IMG/VR virus record: IMGVR_UViG_3300032224_001149
Coordinates: 1-39,337 of that record
Origin: a virus
DNA: 39,337 bases
Strand: one strand, 5' to 3'
Below, in pieces: positions 1-5,692 of this stretch. The notes under the pieces are model-generated. The model ran no database searches. It was not told the DNA's origin and saw nothing but the letters and a program-made list of their open reading frames with translations. The translations under genes were made by a program, and so were the position numbers. Within the stretch, counting starts at the first letter, position 1. The number at the start of each line of letters is the position of its first letter.

Positions 1-6
1 TCATAA

Positions 7-82
7 GCTGGTTTAGCTCATCCGGTAGAGCAACTGTTTTGTAAGCAGTAGGTGGTCAGTTCGAGTCCGACAACCAGCACCA
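7..82 (+). tRNA. tRNA-Thr (anticodon TGT)
   Basis: Full cloverleaf: 7-bp acceptor GCTGGTT/AACCAGC, anticodon loop TTTGTAA on a 5-bp stem, T-arm loop TTCGAGT and an encoded CCA end. It reads ACA. It is the first gene of the window, and the cluster may extend upstream. Confidence 0.95.
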
Positions 83-87
83 AATTT

Positions 88-162
88 GGGGGATAAACTT
101 TGCAGGCGAAGTACCCGGCTCTTACCCGGACAAGATAGGTTCGAATCCTATATGCCCCACCA
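88..162 (+). tRNA. tRNA-Lys (anticodon CTT)
   Basis: Cloverleaf with encoded CCA. The anticodon loop is CTCTTAC, giving CTT (Lys, AAG). Two helices are imperfect: a G-G mismatch at acceptor pair 5 (GGGGGAT/ATGCCCC) and a C-A at the base of the anticodon stem. The T-arm ATAGG/CCTAT is perfect. A second Lys tRNA (TTT) lies at 1727, so this copy may be decaying or its identity may differ. Confidence 0.75.
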
Positions 163-184
163 ATAATAAGTTAAATATCAACAT

Positions 185-258
185 GCGGGATTAGTTTAAT
201 GGTCAAACGAAACCTTGCCAAGGTTTAGTTAGGAGTTCGATTCTCCTATCCCGCTCCA
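185..258 (+). tRNA. tRNA-Gly (anticodon GCC)
   Basis: Acceptor GCGGGAT/ATCCCGC, anticodon loop TTGCCAA on stem AAACC/GGTTT, discriminator T and encoded CCA. It reads GGC and GGU. Confidence 0.95.
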
Positions 259-271
259 TTCAATATAAAAT

Positions 272-1090
272 ATGCTAACAAGAATAATGTGTATAGGTCA
301 AGGCCGTGTGTTTGAAGCGGCTTGTGTATTGTCATTTGACCATAACATAAATGCTACAATAGATCAAACTTTAATTGTGTCAATGTATGACGAGGATACT
401 TTAAAACTTTGGTGGTCAACTTTTAACATTGATTACAGTAAAATAAAATTCATAGCTGATGCAAGTATACAAGAACTTCACGCATGGAGCAGTGATCGTT
501 GGTATTTACAACAGGCATTTAAATTACATTTATTAGATACTATAGACAGCGATTATTTTTTAATACAAGACAGTGATGTGTTTTGTATAAAACCTTACAT
601 TCCGTTTGTTGATGGTAAGCCTTGTTTCAGAGTAGATGAATTGTGGAATCCTTACCAAAAAGTATATGCAGACGGCATTAAGCAGTTAACAGGATTCAAT
701 AGAGCTATACCCTATAGTTTTGTTACAGAGATGATGCCCTATACTAAAAAAGATTGGTTAGCATGCAAAAATATTGTTGAAGATTTGTTTGACTCATGGG
801 TCAGTAGAATTCCTAAATGTAGAGAGTTTGATGACTCTAGATGGTTCAGTGAATATGAATTACTGGGTATAGTTAAAACTAATACTAGCAGTGACTATAC
901 TATATCAATTGACAAAAATACAACTCCCATCAATACATGGGAAGAAATACAAACAACAGATTGGACTGATGTGCCTACTGTTAAGTTTAGATCAACACCA
1001 TTGAAGTTTATGACACGGGAACAAGCTCAATGGTTAATCGAGTTTTTCAATGGAAGTGTGGCAGAGTCTGGTTTATTGCACCTGTCTTGA
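272..1090 (+). CDS. glycosyltransferase-like protein (DUF6492-like)
   Basis: 272 residues. The segment DYFLIQDSDVFCIKP (about residues 93-107) looks like the acidic metal/nucleotide-sugar site of GT-A type glycosyltransferases of the DUF6492 sort, and aromatic-rich segments around it fit such a fold. Its likely role is sugar transfer to a phage or host surface glycan, but donor and acceptor are unknown. It sits directly behind tRNA-Gly without a clear Shine-Dalgarno sequence. Its last 39 bases lie inside tRNA-Ser, and its TGA stop codon at 1088-1090 is the tRNA anticodon. The assignment is by motif only; a general hypothetical protein is the alternative. Confidence 0.6.
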   Translation: MLTRIMCIGQGRVFEAACVLSFDHNINATIDQTLIVSMYDEDTLKLWWSTFNIDYSKIKFIADASIQELHAWSSDRWYLQQAFKLHLLDTIDSDYFLIQDSDVFCIKPYIPFVDGKPCFRVDELWNPYQKVYADGIKQLTGFNRAIPYSFVTEMMPYTKKDWLACKNIVEDLFDSWVSRIPKCREFDDSRWFSEYELLGIVKTNTSSDYTISIDKNTTPINTWEEIQTTDWTDVPTVKFRSTPLKFMTREQAQWLIEFFNGSVAESGLLHLS

Positions 1091-1141
1091 AAACAGACGG
1101 CCTTAAAAGGTCCGTGAGTTCGAATCTCACCGCTTCCGCCA
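1052..1141 (+). tRNA. tRNA-Ser (anticodon TGA), overlaps upstream gene
   Basis: Class II tRNA with a long variable arm (GGCCTTAAAAGGTC), acceptor GGAAGTG/CGCTTCC, anticodon loop CTTGAAA, T-loop TTCGAAT and encoded CCA. Its 5' half is also the 3' end of the gene at 272-1090, whose stop codon coincides with the anticodon at 1088-1090. Confidence 0.95.
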
Positions 1142-1147
1142 AACAAT

Positions 1148-1221
1148 GACTGGGTAGTATAATGGCAGTGCGATGGTCTCCAAAACCATTAATGGGGGTT
1201 CGATTCCCTCCCTGGTCGCCA
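1148..1221 (+). tRNA. tRNA-Trp (anticodon CCA)
   Basis: Anticodon stem ATGGT/ACCAT with loop CTCCAAA gives CCA. The acceptor GACTGGG/CCTGGTC pairs with two G-U wobbles. CCA is encoded. Confidence 0.9.
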
Positions 1222-1223
1222 AA

Positions 1224-1436
1224 TTATCTAATAGTGTTGAATTCAGGTCCTGCCAGTATAAACGGCGGATTGGGATCAGGTTTGACATCTTCAGCAAATT
1301 GCTTTACTGTTGATTGAAGCAATGGATCTAGTTTAAATTCTGAGGGTAGTACCCAAGATAGTTTAGGATCGTAGGGCTCTTTGCTAAACAAAGCATACAG
1401 CTCTTCAACTTTAGGACGATCTACGTAGGGCACCAT
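1224..1436 (-). CDS. small hypothetical protein on the minus strand between tRNAs
   Basis: About 70 residues from ATG at 1436; an in-frame TTG at 1451 would add five. The protein is acidic and proline-rich towards the C-terminus (DVKPDPNPPFILAGPEF) and has no recognisable domain. No Shine-Dalgarno sequence is visible for either start. It fills nearly all the space between tRNA-Trp and the next tRNA, and the residue composition looks like a true protein rather than a chance frame. Its transcript would be antisense to the neighbouring tRNAs. I do not recognise the family. Confidence 0.5.
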   Translation of the reverse strand: MVPYVDRPKVEELYALFSKEPYDPKLSWVLPSEFKLDPLLQSTVKQFAEDVKPDPNPPFILAGPEFNTIR

Positions 1437-1455
1437 CAAGTATTTAACCAAAATT

Positions 1456-1547
1456 GCCCCTGTAGTTTAACGGTAAAACGGCGGATTTATATCCCGTAAG
1501 CAACAGATAATTGGTTCATGTGGGTTCGATTCCCGCCGGGGGTACCA
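1456..1547 (+). tRNA. atypical tRNA, anticodon loop TTTATAT (TAT, Ile if standard)
   Basis: The acceptor GCCCCTG/CGGGGGT, D-stem GTTT/AAAC, T-arm GTGGG/CCCGC with loop TTCGATT and encoded CCA are all clear. The anticodon stem GCGGA/CCCGT has an A-C mismatch next to the loop. The loop reads TAT in the standard register. Between anticodon and T arms there is a 22-nt variable region, far longer than in an Ile tRNA. Identity is uncertain: a class II tRNA with altered anticodon or an Ile tRNA with an insertion. Confidence 0.65.
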
Positions 1548-1549
1548 AA

Positions 1550-1578
1550 TTGACAATAATTCAAATTTATTGTATAAT
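1550..1578 (+). promoter_or_regulatory. consensus sigma-70 promoter
   Basis: TTGACA at 1550-1555 and TATAAT at 1573-1578, separated by 17 bp. It lies immediately after the CCA of a tRNA and directly before the small basic gene at 1602; it would also transcribe the following tRNAs. Confidence 0.85.
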
Positions 1579-1601
1579 ACGTTTTTAACAAGGAGAAAGC
1601 A

Positions 1602-1736
1602 ATGAAACGTAGTAAACCGATCGCCATCGCACGTAACCCCTTCGTGCGTTTGGCATTGTTCAAAAAAGCGGGTAGCCATCGTAAGCCATTTAAGGCTATG
1701 CGTAAAGCACAAAATCAAGTACCTTTGGGGGTATAA
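1602..1736 (+). CDS. small highly basic protein (DUF7230-like)
   Basis: 44 residues starting MKRSKPIAIARNPFVRLALF, rich in Lys and Arg with few acids. The pattern NPFVRLALFKKAGSHRKPFK recalls the small basic phage proteins grouped as DUF7230, but I offer this only as a resemblance. It has an excellent Shine-Dalgarno sequence (AAGGAG, 1590-1595) and a perfect promoter at 1550-1578, so it is probably well expressed early. The charge suggests nucleic-acid or ribosome contact (inference). Its last ten bases lie in the acceptor stem of tRNA-Lys. Confidence 0.8.
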   Translation: MKRSKPIAIARNPFVRLALFKKAGSHRKPFKAMRKAQNQVPLGV

Positions 1737-1801
1737 CTTAACGGCTAAAGTAGCTGGCTTTTAACCAGCAAATCAGAGTTCGATTCTCTGTGCCCCTACC
1801 A
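1727..1801 (+). tRNA. tRNA-Lys (anticodon TTT)
   Basis: Anticodon arm GCTGG-CTTTTAA-CCAGC is perfect. The acceptor GGGGGTA/TGCCCCT has a G-U first pair and an encoded CCA. The 5' end overlaps the stop of the small basic gene, and the 3' end overlaps the possible GTG start of the next gene. Confidence 0.95.
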
Positions 1802-2164
1802 TATAAAAACATATTGGTCTACCGCCACCGAGAGGTAGTTAAAGACAATGACAAGCAACAGCCAGTGTGTTTCTATATGGTAAATGAGTTTTTGATTTCA
1901 TTCTATAAAAAGTATCCTATTGCAGTCACTGAAAAATGGGACTGGTGGCATACTGATGAACATAGAAAAGAACTGTGGGCCAAGTTGGATGAAATGCGTA
2001 AGCAAGGAAAAACATCATACACTGATAATGGAACGTATTCACATTACGCAGAGGATGGTAGTCCTACAAAGTATTTTAGAGACATGGAAGCCGCAGAAGA
2101 ATATATGAATTGGTTAGACAAATGGAAACCTGTTAGTCTAACAGTAAAGAATATGGCCAGTTAG
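1790..2164 (+). CDS. hypothetical protein wedged between two tRNAs
   Basis: Up to 124 residues. The first in-frame start is a GTG at 1790 inside tRNA-Lys; a TTG at 1814 and an ATG at 1879 are alternatives, and none has a Shine-Dalgarno sequence. The charged, aromatic sequence (for example EKWDWWHTDEHRKELWAKLD) looks like a genuine soluble protein. The region TDNGTYSHYAEDGSPTKYF is polar and glycine/serine-rich. The TAG stop at 2162-2164 is formed by the T8-A9-G10 of tRNA-Ile. No family recognised. Confidence 0.6.
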   Translation: MPLPYKNILVYRHREVVKDNDKQQPVCFYMVNEFLISFYKKYPIAVTEKWDWWHTDEHRKELWAKLDEMRKQGKTSYTDNGTYSHYAEDGSPTKYFRDMEAAEEYMNWLDKWKPVSLTVKNMAS

Positions 2165-2229
2165 CTCAGGGGGAGAGCATCGTCTTGATAAGGCGAGGGT
2201 CGATGGTTCGAAACCATCACTGGCTACCA
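2155..2229 (+). tRNA. tRNA-Ile (anticodon GAT)
   Basis: Acceptor GGCCAGT/ACTGGCT, anticodon stem TCGTC/GGCGA with loop TTGATAA, T-loop TTCGAAA, encoded CCA. It overlaps the end of the preceding gene by ten bases. Confidence 0.93.
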
Positions 2230-2233
2230 AATT

Positions 2234-2308
2234 GGAAGTATAGCAAAGTGGTAATGCACTACCTTCATACGGTAACTATCGCTAGTTCGAATCTAGCTAC
2301 TTCCACCA
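2234..2308 (+). tRNA. tRNA-Met (anticodon CAT)
   Basis: Acceptor GGAAGTA/TACTTCC, anticodon loop TTCATAC, T-arm CTAGT/CTAG-type stem, encoded CCA. A CAT anticodon could also mean Ile2 (lysidine-modified C34); the sequence does not settle this. The first pair G1-C72 argues against the initiator, which lacks it in bacteria. Confidence 0.88.
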
Positions 2309-2316
2309 AGTTATAT

Positions 2317-2392
2317 TGGGGTATAGTGTAATGGCTTATCACAGCGGGCTTTGAACTCGCTAATCTTGGTTCGATTCCAAGTACCCCTACCA
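2317..2392 (+). tRNA. tRNA-Gln (anticodon TTG)
   Basis: Starts TGGGGTA as bacterial Gln tRNAs do. Anticodon arm GCGGG-CTTTGAA-CTCGC, T-arm CTTGG-TTCGATT-CCAAG, encoded CCA. The first acceptor position is unpaired (T-T). Confidence 0.92.
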
Positions 2393-2393
2393 A

Positions 2394-2531
2394 GTTTCGA
2401 GTTAGACGGCGTGATTGAGTCCCTTATAGTCTAGCACACTGGCTGGTGTGTGACACGGCAGTAGACTTAGTAGGTTGATAAACTCTTGCGTTCGAGACAG
2501 GCAAAGTATCGCGATACTTTGTACTCGAAAA
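2394..2531 (+). ncRNA. candidate structured RNA between tRNA-Gln and tRNA-Arg
   Basis: No coding frame explains this 147-base gap. The ends pair (TTTCGAGT 2395-2402 with ACTCGAAA 2523-2530). Inside are AGTCTA/TAGACT enclosing a CACAC/GTGTG hairpin, and a perfect 20-nt palindrome at 2502-2521 (CAAAGTATCG and its complement). A TTCGAGA segment recalls a tRNA T-loop but its flanks do not form a T-stem. It is presumably co-transcribed with the tRNAs. Its function is unknown and the fold was made by eye. Confidence 0.45.
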
Positions 2532-2539
2532 TCTTTTTA

Positions 2540-2616
2540 CGGTCCTTAACTCAATTGGATAGAGTGCAAGTCTTCGAAATTTGAAGTTGGGGGTTCGAAT
2601 CCCTCAGGGCCGGCCA
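2540..2616 (+). tRNA. tRNA-Arg (anticodon TCG)
   Basis: Acceptor CGGTCCT/AGGGCCG with one wobble, anticodon arm CAAGT-CTTCGAA-ATTTG, T-arm GGGGG/CCCTC, discriminator G and encoded CCA. Confidence 0.93.
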
Positions 2617-2617
2617 A

Positions 2618-3880
2618 TTATATTTCTATATCTTTAAGTAGTTCTGCTATAGCAGGAAACACTGCAACATAGTCTGTACCACGTCGACGATCTAGTTCTA
2701 CTAGATATGTTTTTAATTGACGTTGTAATTCTAGGTTGGGTTTGCTGTCAGCAATTTCCATAGCAATACCTTCAAAGTATTCTTTGTATTTGGCTTTGTC
2801 AACATCACCGTAATCATTGAATTGATCAATCGCTTGTTGATATCCCATATTCAATAATTTAGATCCAAAAATAGTGGGATGAAGGTAAGTGATGTGCCTA
2901 CCTCCTACTTTCATCAATGACCAATATACTGTACGTACTTGGCTCCATTCATTAATTTTGTTGACTAAGTCAATCATTGTTGGTATTGTAAGTGGTGTTA
3001 GAGTTGAATTAATGTTTAATGTTATATCTGTATTATGTAACACATAGTTAAAGTTTTTTTCGAATAAACTAAGATCTATACCATTGCGAACATATTCTGC
3101 AGTATTGCCCCAACAGTCTACACTACAAACTAAATTCAATTGATTTAATCTTGATTTTATCTTAATTTTTTGTAATTGGTCTATTTGTTGTTTAAATTTT
3201 TCATGTTCTATAGTAAGATTACTAAACAACACTAAGTCTAAATTAGGTAATTTTTTCTTTAATAAAAAATCTAACAACCGCCCAGTTTCTTTTTGTATAA
3301 ATGGTTCTCCACCCAAAACCAATAATTTATTTAAATTATGAACATTGGAGTCTAACCAATCAAACATTTTTTCAGTGGCTTCGGCATATTCCTCAGGGAA
3401 TTTTGCATATCCTGGTAACTCCAATCCGTTTTTATTAAATGGACCAAACTTACCATTTTCTGAATTTATTTGACTACTGGAATGGTAATCACAATAAACG
3501 CATTTCAAGTTACATACATTACTAAAATAAATTTCAAGTATTCTAGGAGTAACAGTGGTAGCAGTTAAATCGTAGTCTAATTCTGGTGGTGCAGTGATTC
3601 CTGGAAAGTCTAAGTGTAACATTCTATCACTGACTCCACCAGAATCTTCAATATTTTTACAATGCTCACAACCATAGCCAGGCCATTTGCCTTCAAGCAT
3701 CAGCTGTCGAGCAAGTATTTTTTCTTTGGTATTATGAAAATCAAATGTTTCCAAACTAAACTTATTGGGATTTACACGATGACAACTGGCAGTTCGTAAT
3801 ACAGGTAAAAACACTGTACTATGACTCCATTTAAGTTGACACGCTGTGGCAGTTTTGATGGGAAACATTTTTTGAGTCAT
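2618..3880 (-). CDS. radical SAM protein (twitch-domain type)
   Basis: 420 residues from ATG at 3880. The Fe-S motif CNLKCVYC (Cys 123, 127 and 130, CxxxCxxC) follows a hydrophobic strand, and LVLGGEPF at about 187-194 is the SAM-binding GGE motif. Four more cysteines before the domain (14, 33, 71 and 74, the last two as CEHC) could hold an auxiliary cluster. Such proteins are frequent in T4-like cyanophages and are annotated as twitch-domain radical SAM enzymes; the substrate is not known. It is the only large gene on the minus strand here, lying between tRNA-Arg and tRNA-Leu, with no clear Shine-Dalgarno sequence. Confidence 0.88.
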   Translation of the reverse strand: MTQKMFPIKTATACQLKWSHSTVFLPVLRTASCHRVNPNKFSLETFDFHNTKEKILARQLMLEGKWPGYGCEHCKNIEDSGGVSDRMLHLDFPGITAPPELDYDLTATTVTPRILEIYFSNVCNLKCVYCDYHSSSQINSENGKFGPFNKNGLELPGYAKFPEEYAEATEKMFDWLDSNVHNLNKLLVLGGEPFIQKETGRLLDFLLKKKLPNLDLVLFSNLTIEHEKFKQQIDQLQKIKIKSRLNQLNLVCSVDCWGNTAEYVRNGIDLSLFEKNFNYVLHNTDITLNINSTLTPLTIPTMIDLVNKINEWSQVRTVYWSLMKVGGRHITYLHPTIFGSKLLNMGYQQAIDQFNDYGDVDKAKYKEYFEGIAMEIADSKPNLELQRQLKTYLVELDRRRGTDYVAVFPAIAELLKDIEI

Positions 3881-3903
3881 AGTAATATATAGCAGATTAA
3901 TTT

Positions 3904-3980
3904 ACCCTAGTGGCGAAATTGGCATACGCACCTCTCTCAAAAGGAGTTTGTTGAAGGTTCGAGTCCTTCCTAGGGTACCA
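3904..3980 (+). tRNA. tRNA-Leu (anticodon CAA) with short variable arm
   Basis: Acceptor ACCCTAG/CTAGGGT and a Leu-like D arm (GTGGCGAAATTGGCA). The anticodon loop CTCAAAA gives CAA. T-arm GAAGG/CCTTC, encoded CCA. The variable region is only about 5 nt (TTGTT), whereas Leu tRNAs normally carry a long class II arm. The anticodon stem has a C-T mismatch at its base. Confidence 0.85.
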
Positions 3981-3986
3981 TAAATA
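3979..3986 (+). promoter_or_regulatory. T4-late-like promoter CATAAATA
   Basis: One mismatch to the T4 late element TATAAATA. It uses the CA of the tRNA-Leu CCA end as its first two bases and stands 5 nt before the ATG at 3992, which has no Shine-Dalgarno sequence. Confidence 0.5.
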
Positions 3987-3991
3987 AATTT

Positions 3992-4921
3992 ATGATTTAC
4001 ATTGATTTTTACGCAGGCAGTCATGGACATTTCTTGGAGTTCTTGATTAACAAATATGTATATAAAGATCCTCAATTTGAAAACTTCCTACCGTTTACTG
4101 ATCAAGGCACATCCCATAACAGAGTGTTTGATCCAAATTTGACTGAGTCAACTTTGCAGTGTCAATCTACTCATTATAGTTATGATGATCAACAGAAATT
4201 AGTAGGCCGCGAGAAACTTATCCTAATTAAAAAAATAAAACCAGATGATTTAATTATTAGAATTGTAGTTGAACACGATTCACTTTATTACATAATTTAC
4301 AATGCCCATACAAGAGCAGGGGACATTAGTTTAGATGTACATTCACTTGAAGTTGATACTGTAGCAAAATTAAAAAGTGCTAAAAAATTTCAACCGTGGT
4401 TAAAGTTTATTGATCATAACAATGACTCCCCGAGAAGCATACTTAGAAATATGATATACAGTCAAATTCGAGAATATGGTATGTTTGCTCAAATTAATAA
4501 TTTTTACAATTTTACTTCTCCATCTAATGTAATAAACTTAGAAATTAGTACGTTTTATGATATAAACCTATTGTCAGATTTTTTAGTATCTGTAGCGGAT
4601 CGATGTTCTGTTACTGTAGACTTGACTGGGTTACGTGAAATTTGGGAAATGTTTATTTCAAAGGTGGAATCAGTATATAGCCGAAAAAAAATAGACGATA
4701 TTTTTGAAAAAATTGTAAACAATATATCTTATGATTTTGGTAAACTTAACATTATTGAAGAAGCATACCTTAACGTACGAATTACGCAAACTTTTGACAT
4801 ACACTCAGGCATATCTGTATTCTCAGACAACTATCCATCAAATACAAAGATTATAAAGGATGAAATATGCCAGTCACTTGCTGTGAGGACAGATATACCT
4901 AAAAACTTATGGTGTTGTTGA
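3992..4921 (+). CDS. GGSHG-motif hypothetical protein (paralog of the 30334 gene)
   Basis: 309 residues. The N-terminus (IYIDFYAGSHGHFLEFLINK) and the later GTSHN motif match the gene at 30334-31200 (DFVGGTHGNFLEYILNRL, then GTSHN), so the two are paralogs of one family seen in T4-like marine phages. The glycine-rich turn after a strand might bind a nucleotide or sulfate, as in P-loop sulfotransferases, but no classical Walker A is present. A late-type promoter element lies 5 nt upstream. The TGA stop lies within tRNA-His. Function unknown. Confidence 0.8.
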   Translation: MIYIDFYAGSHGHFLEFLINKYVYKDPQFENFLPFTDQGTSHNRVFDPNLTESTLQCQSTHYSYDDQQKLVGREKLILIKKIKPDDLIIRIVVEHDSLYYIIYNAHTRAGDISLDVHSLEVDTVAKLKSAKKFQPWLKFIDHNNDSPRSILRNMIYSQIREYGMFAQINNFYNFTSPSNVINLEISTFYDINLLSDFLVSVADRCSVTVDLTGLREIWEMFISKVESVYSRKKIDDIFEKIVNNISYDFGKLNIIEEAYLNVRITQTFDIHSGISVFSDNYPSNTKIIKDEICQSLAVRTDIPKNLWCC

Positions 4922-4984
4922 TGTAGTGGTCGCATATCTGACTGTGAATCAGAGCGAGAGGGTTCGATTCCCCACAACACCCCA
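4911..4984 (+). tRNA. tRNA-His (anticodon GTG)
   Basis: The acceptor GTGTTGT/ACAACAC plus an encoded G at position -1 (4911) opposite discriminator C73 is the His signature. Anticodon arm TCTGA-CTGTGAA-TCAGA; CCA encoded. Eleven bases overlap the end of the gene at 3992-4921. Confidence 0.93.
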
Positions 4985-4990
4985 AATAAT

Positions 4991-5066
4991 GGCACAATAG
5001 CTCCAATGGTAGAGCAGTGGATTGAAAATTCATGTGTTGCTGGTTCGAGTCCAGCTTGTGCTACCA
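4991..5066 (+). tRNA. tRNA-Phe (anticodon GAA)
   Basis: Acceptor GGCACAA/TTGTGCT, anticodon stem GTGGA/TTCAT with loop TTGAAAA, T-arm GCTGG/CCAGC, encoded CCA. Confidence 0.93.
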
Positions 5067-5071
5067 AACAT

Positions 5072-5146
5072 GCCGCCGTAGTATAATGGATAATACACTA
5101 CGCTACGAACGTGGGGATTGAGGTTCGATTCCTTACGGTGGCACCA
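5072..5146 (+). tRNA. tRNA-Arg (anticodon ACG)
   Basis: Acceptor GCCGCCG/CGGTGGC, anticodon arm CTACG-CTACGAA-CGTGG, encoded CCA. A34 would need the host tRNA deaminase TadA to read CGC. Confidence 0.93.
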
Positions 5147-5150
5147 ACTT

Positions 5151-5224
5151 GCTCTTATAGGTAAATGGCATACCAGCACTTTGGTAAAGTGCAATTACAA
5201 GTTCGATTCTTGTTAAGAGCACCA
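5151..5224 (+). tRNA. tRNA-Thr (anticodon GGT)
   Basis: Acceptor GCTCTTA/TAAGAGC, anticodon arm GCACT-TTGGTAA-AGTGC, encoded CCA. Second Thr tRNA; with TGT at 7-82 it covers the Thr codons well. Confidence 0.95.
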
Positions 5225-5226
5225 AG

Positions 5227-5255
5227 TTGACAAATAAACCAAAATATAGTATAAT
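5227..5255 (+). promoter_or_regulatory. consensus sigma-70 promoter, leaderless geometry
   Basis: TTGACA at 5227-5232, 17-bp spacer, TATAAT at 5250-5255. The next ATG begins at 5262, seven bases after the -10 element, so the predicted +1 is the A of the start codon. Confidence 0.85.
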
Positions 5256-5261
5256 AAGCGA

Positions 5262-5489
5262 ATGTATAAAGTAATAGGTAAAAATATAGAATATAACGCA
5301 GTATCACTCGATAATGCAATGGACATTGCCAAGACACTGAATGAGTTTGTAACCATTACAGGAGCAGGCTTTGAAGTAGTTGGTCGATTTGGTGTAGATA
5401 GTATTAAGAACGGCAAGTGCCCAGACGGCATTGCTTATGATTGGAACAAAGCGTCACGTATCGGACGAGTTCAACGGGAGCGAACATGA
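5262..5489 (+). CDS. small conserved phage hypothetical protein, probably leaderless
   Basis: 75 residues beginning MYKVIGKNIEYNAVSLDNAM, with a short beta-rich middle (FVTITGAGFEVVGRFGVD) and a basic C-terminus (ASRIGRVQRERT). No domain recognised. There is no Shine-Dalgarno sequence and the ATG coincides with the expected transcription start of the promoter at 5227. It opens an operon of closely packed genes: its TGA stop overlaps the next ATG (ATGA at 5486-5489). Confidence 0.8.
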   Translation: MYKVIGKNIEYNAVSLDNAMDIAKTLNEFVTITGAGFEVVGRFGVDSIKNGKCPDGIAYDWNKASRIGRVQRERT

Positions 5490-5692
5490 AATTTAGATTA
5501 ATTGAACAGCACTACGACATGCCGCCAAATACTATTTGGTTCGACGCAGGACCTGCTGTTCCATCCCTTTGGGAAGGTGAGTCAAGAGTAGTTACTGCTA
5601 TCGACGGTGACGGATCAGAAACAGCCATGAGAATCGTGCCTGTTAACAAACTGGAGGTCGTCCATGCCATGGATACAGAACGTAGCACTTAG
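5486..5692 (+). CDS. small hypothetical protein
   Basis: 68 residues if read from the ATG at 5486, which overlaps the upstream stop and follows CGGGAG; an upstream in-frame ATG at 5441 would bury the start deep in the previous gene. Contains GPAVPSLWEGESRVVTAIDG and no recognised motif. Its end overlaps the phosphatase start by 29 bases, so the two are probably translationally coupled. Function unknown. Confidence 0.7.
   Translation: MKFRLIEQHYDMPPNTIWFDAGPAVPSLWEGESRVVTAIDGDGSETAMRIVPVNKLEVVHAMDTERST

Noticed and set aside
1467-1718. Minus-strand frame across a tRNA and the small basic gene
   Set aside because: It covers a tRNA, a promoter and a Shine-Dalgarno-led gene on the plus strand; no start signal of its own.
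2618-3880. QueE-type 7-carboxy-7-deazaguanine synthase
   Set aside because: Too long, CxxxCxxC is about 120 residues in and no other queuosine or archaeosine gene is visible.
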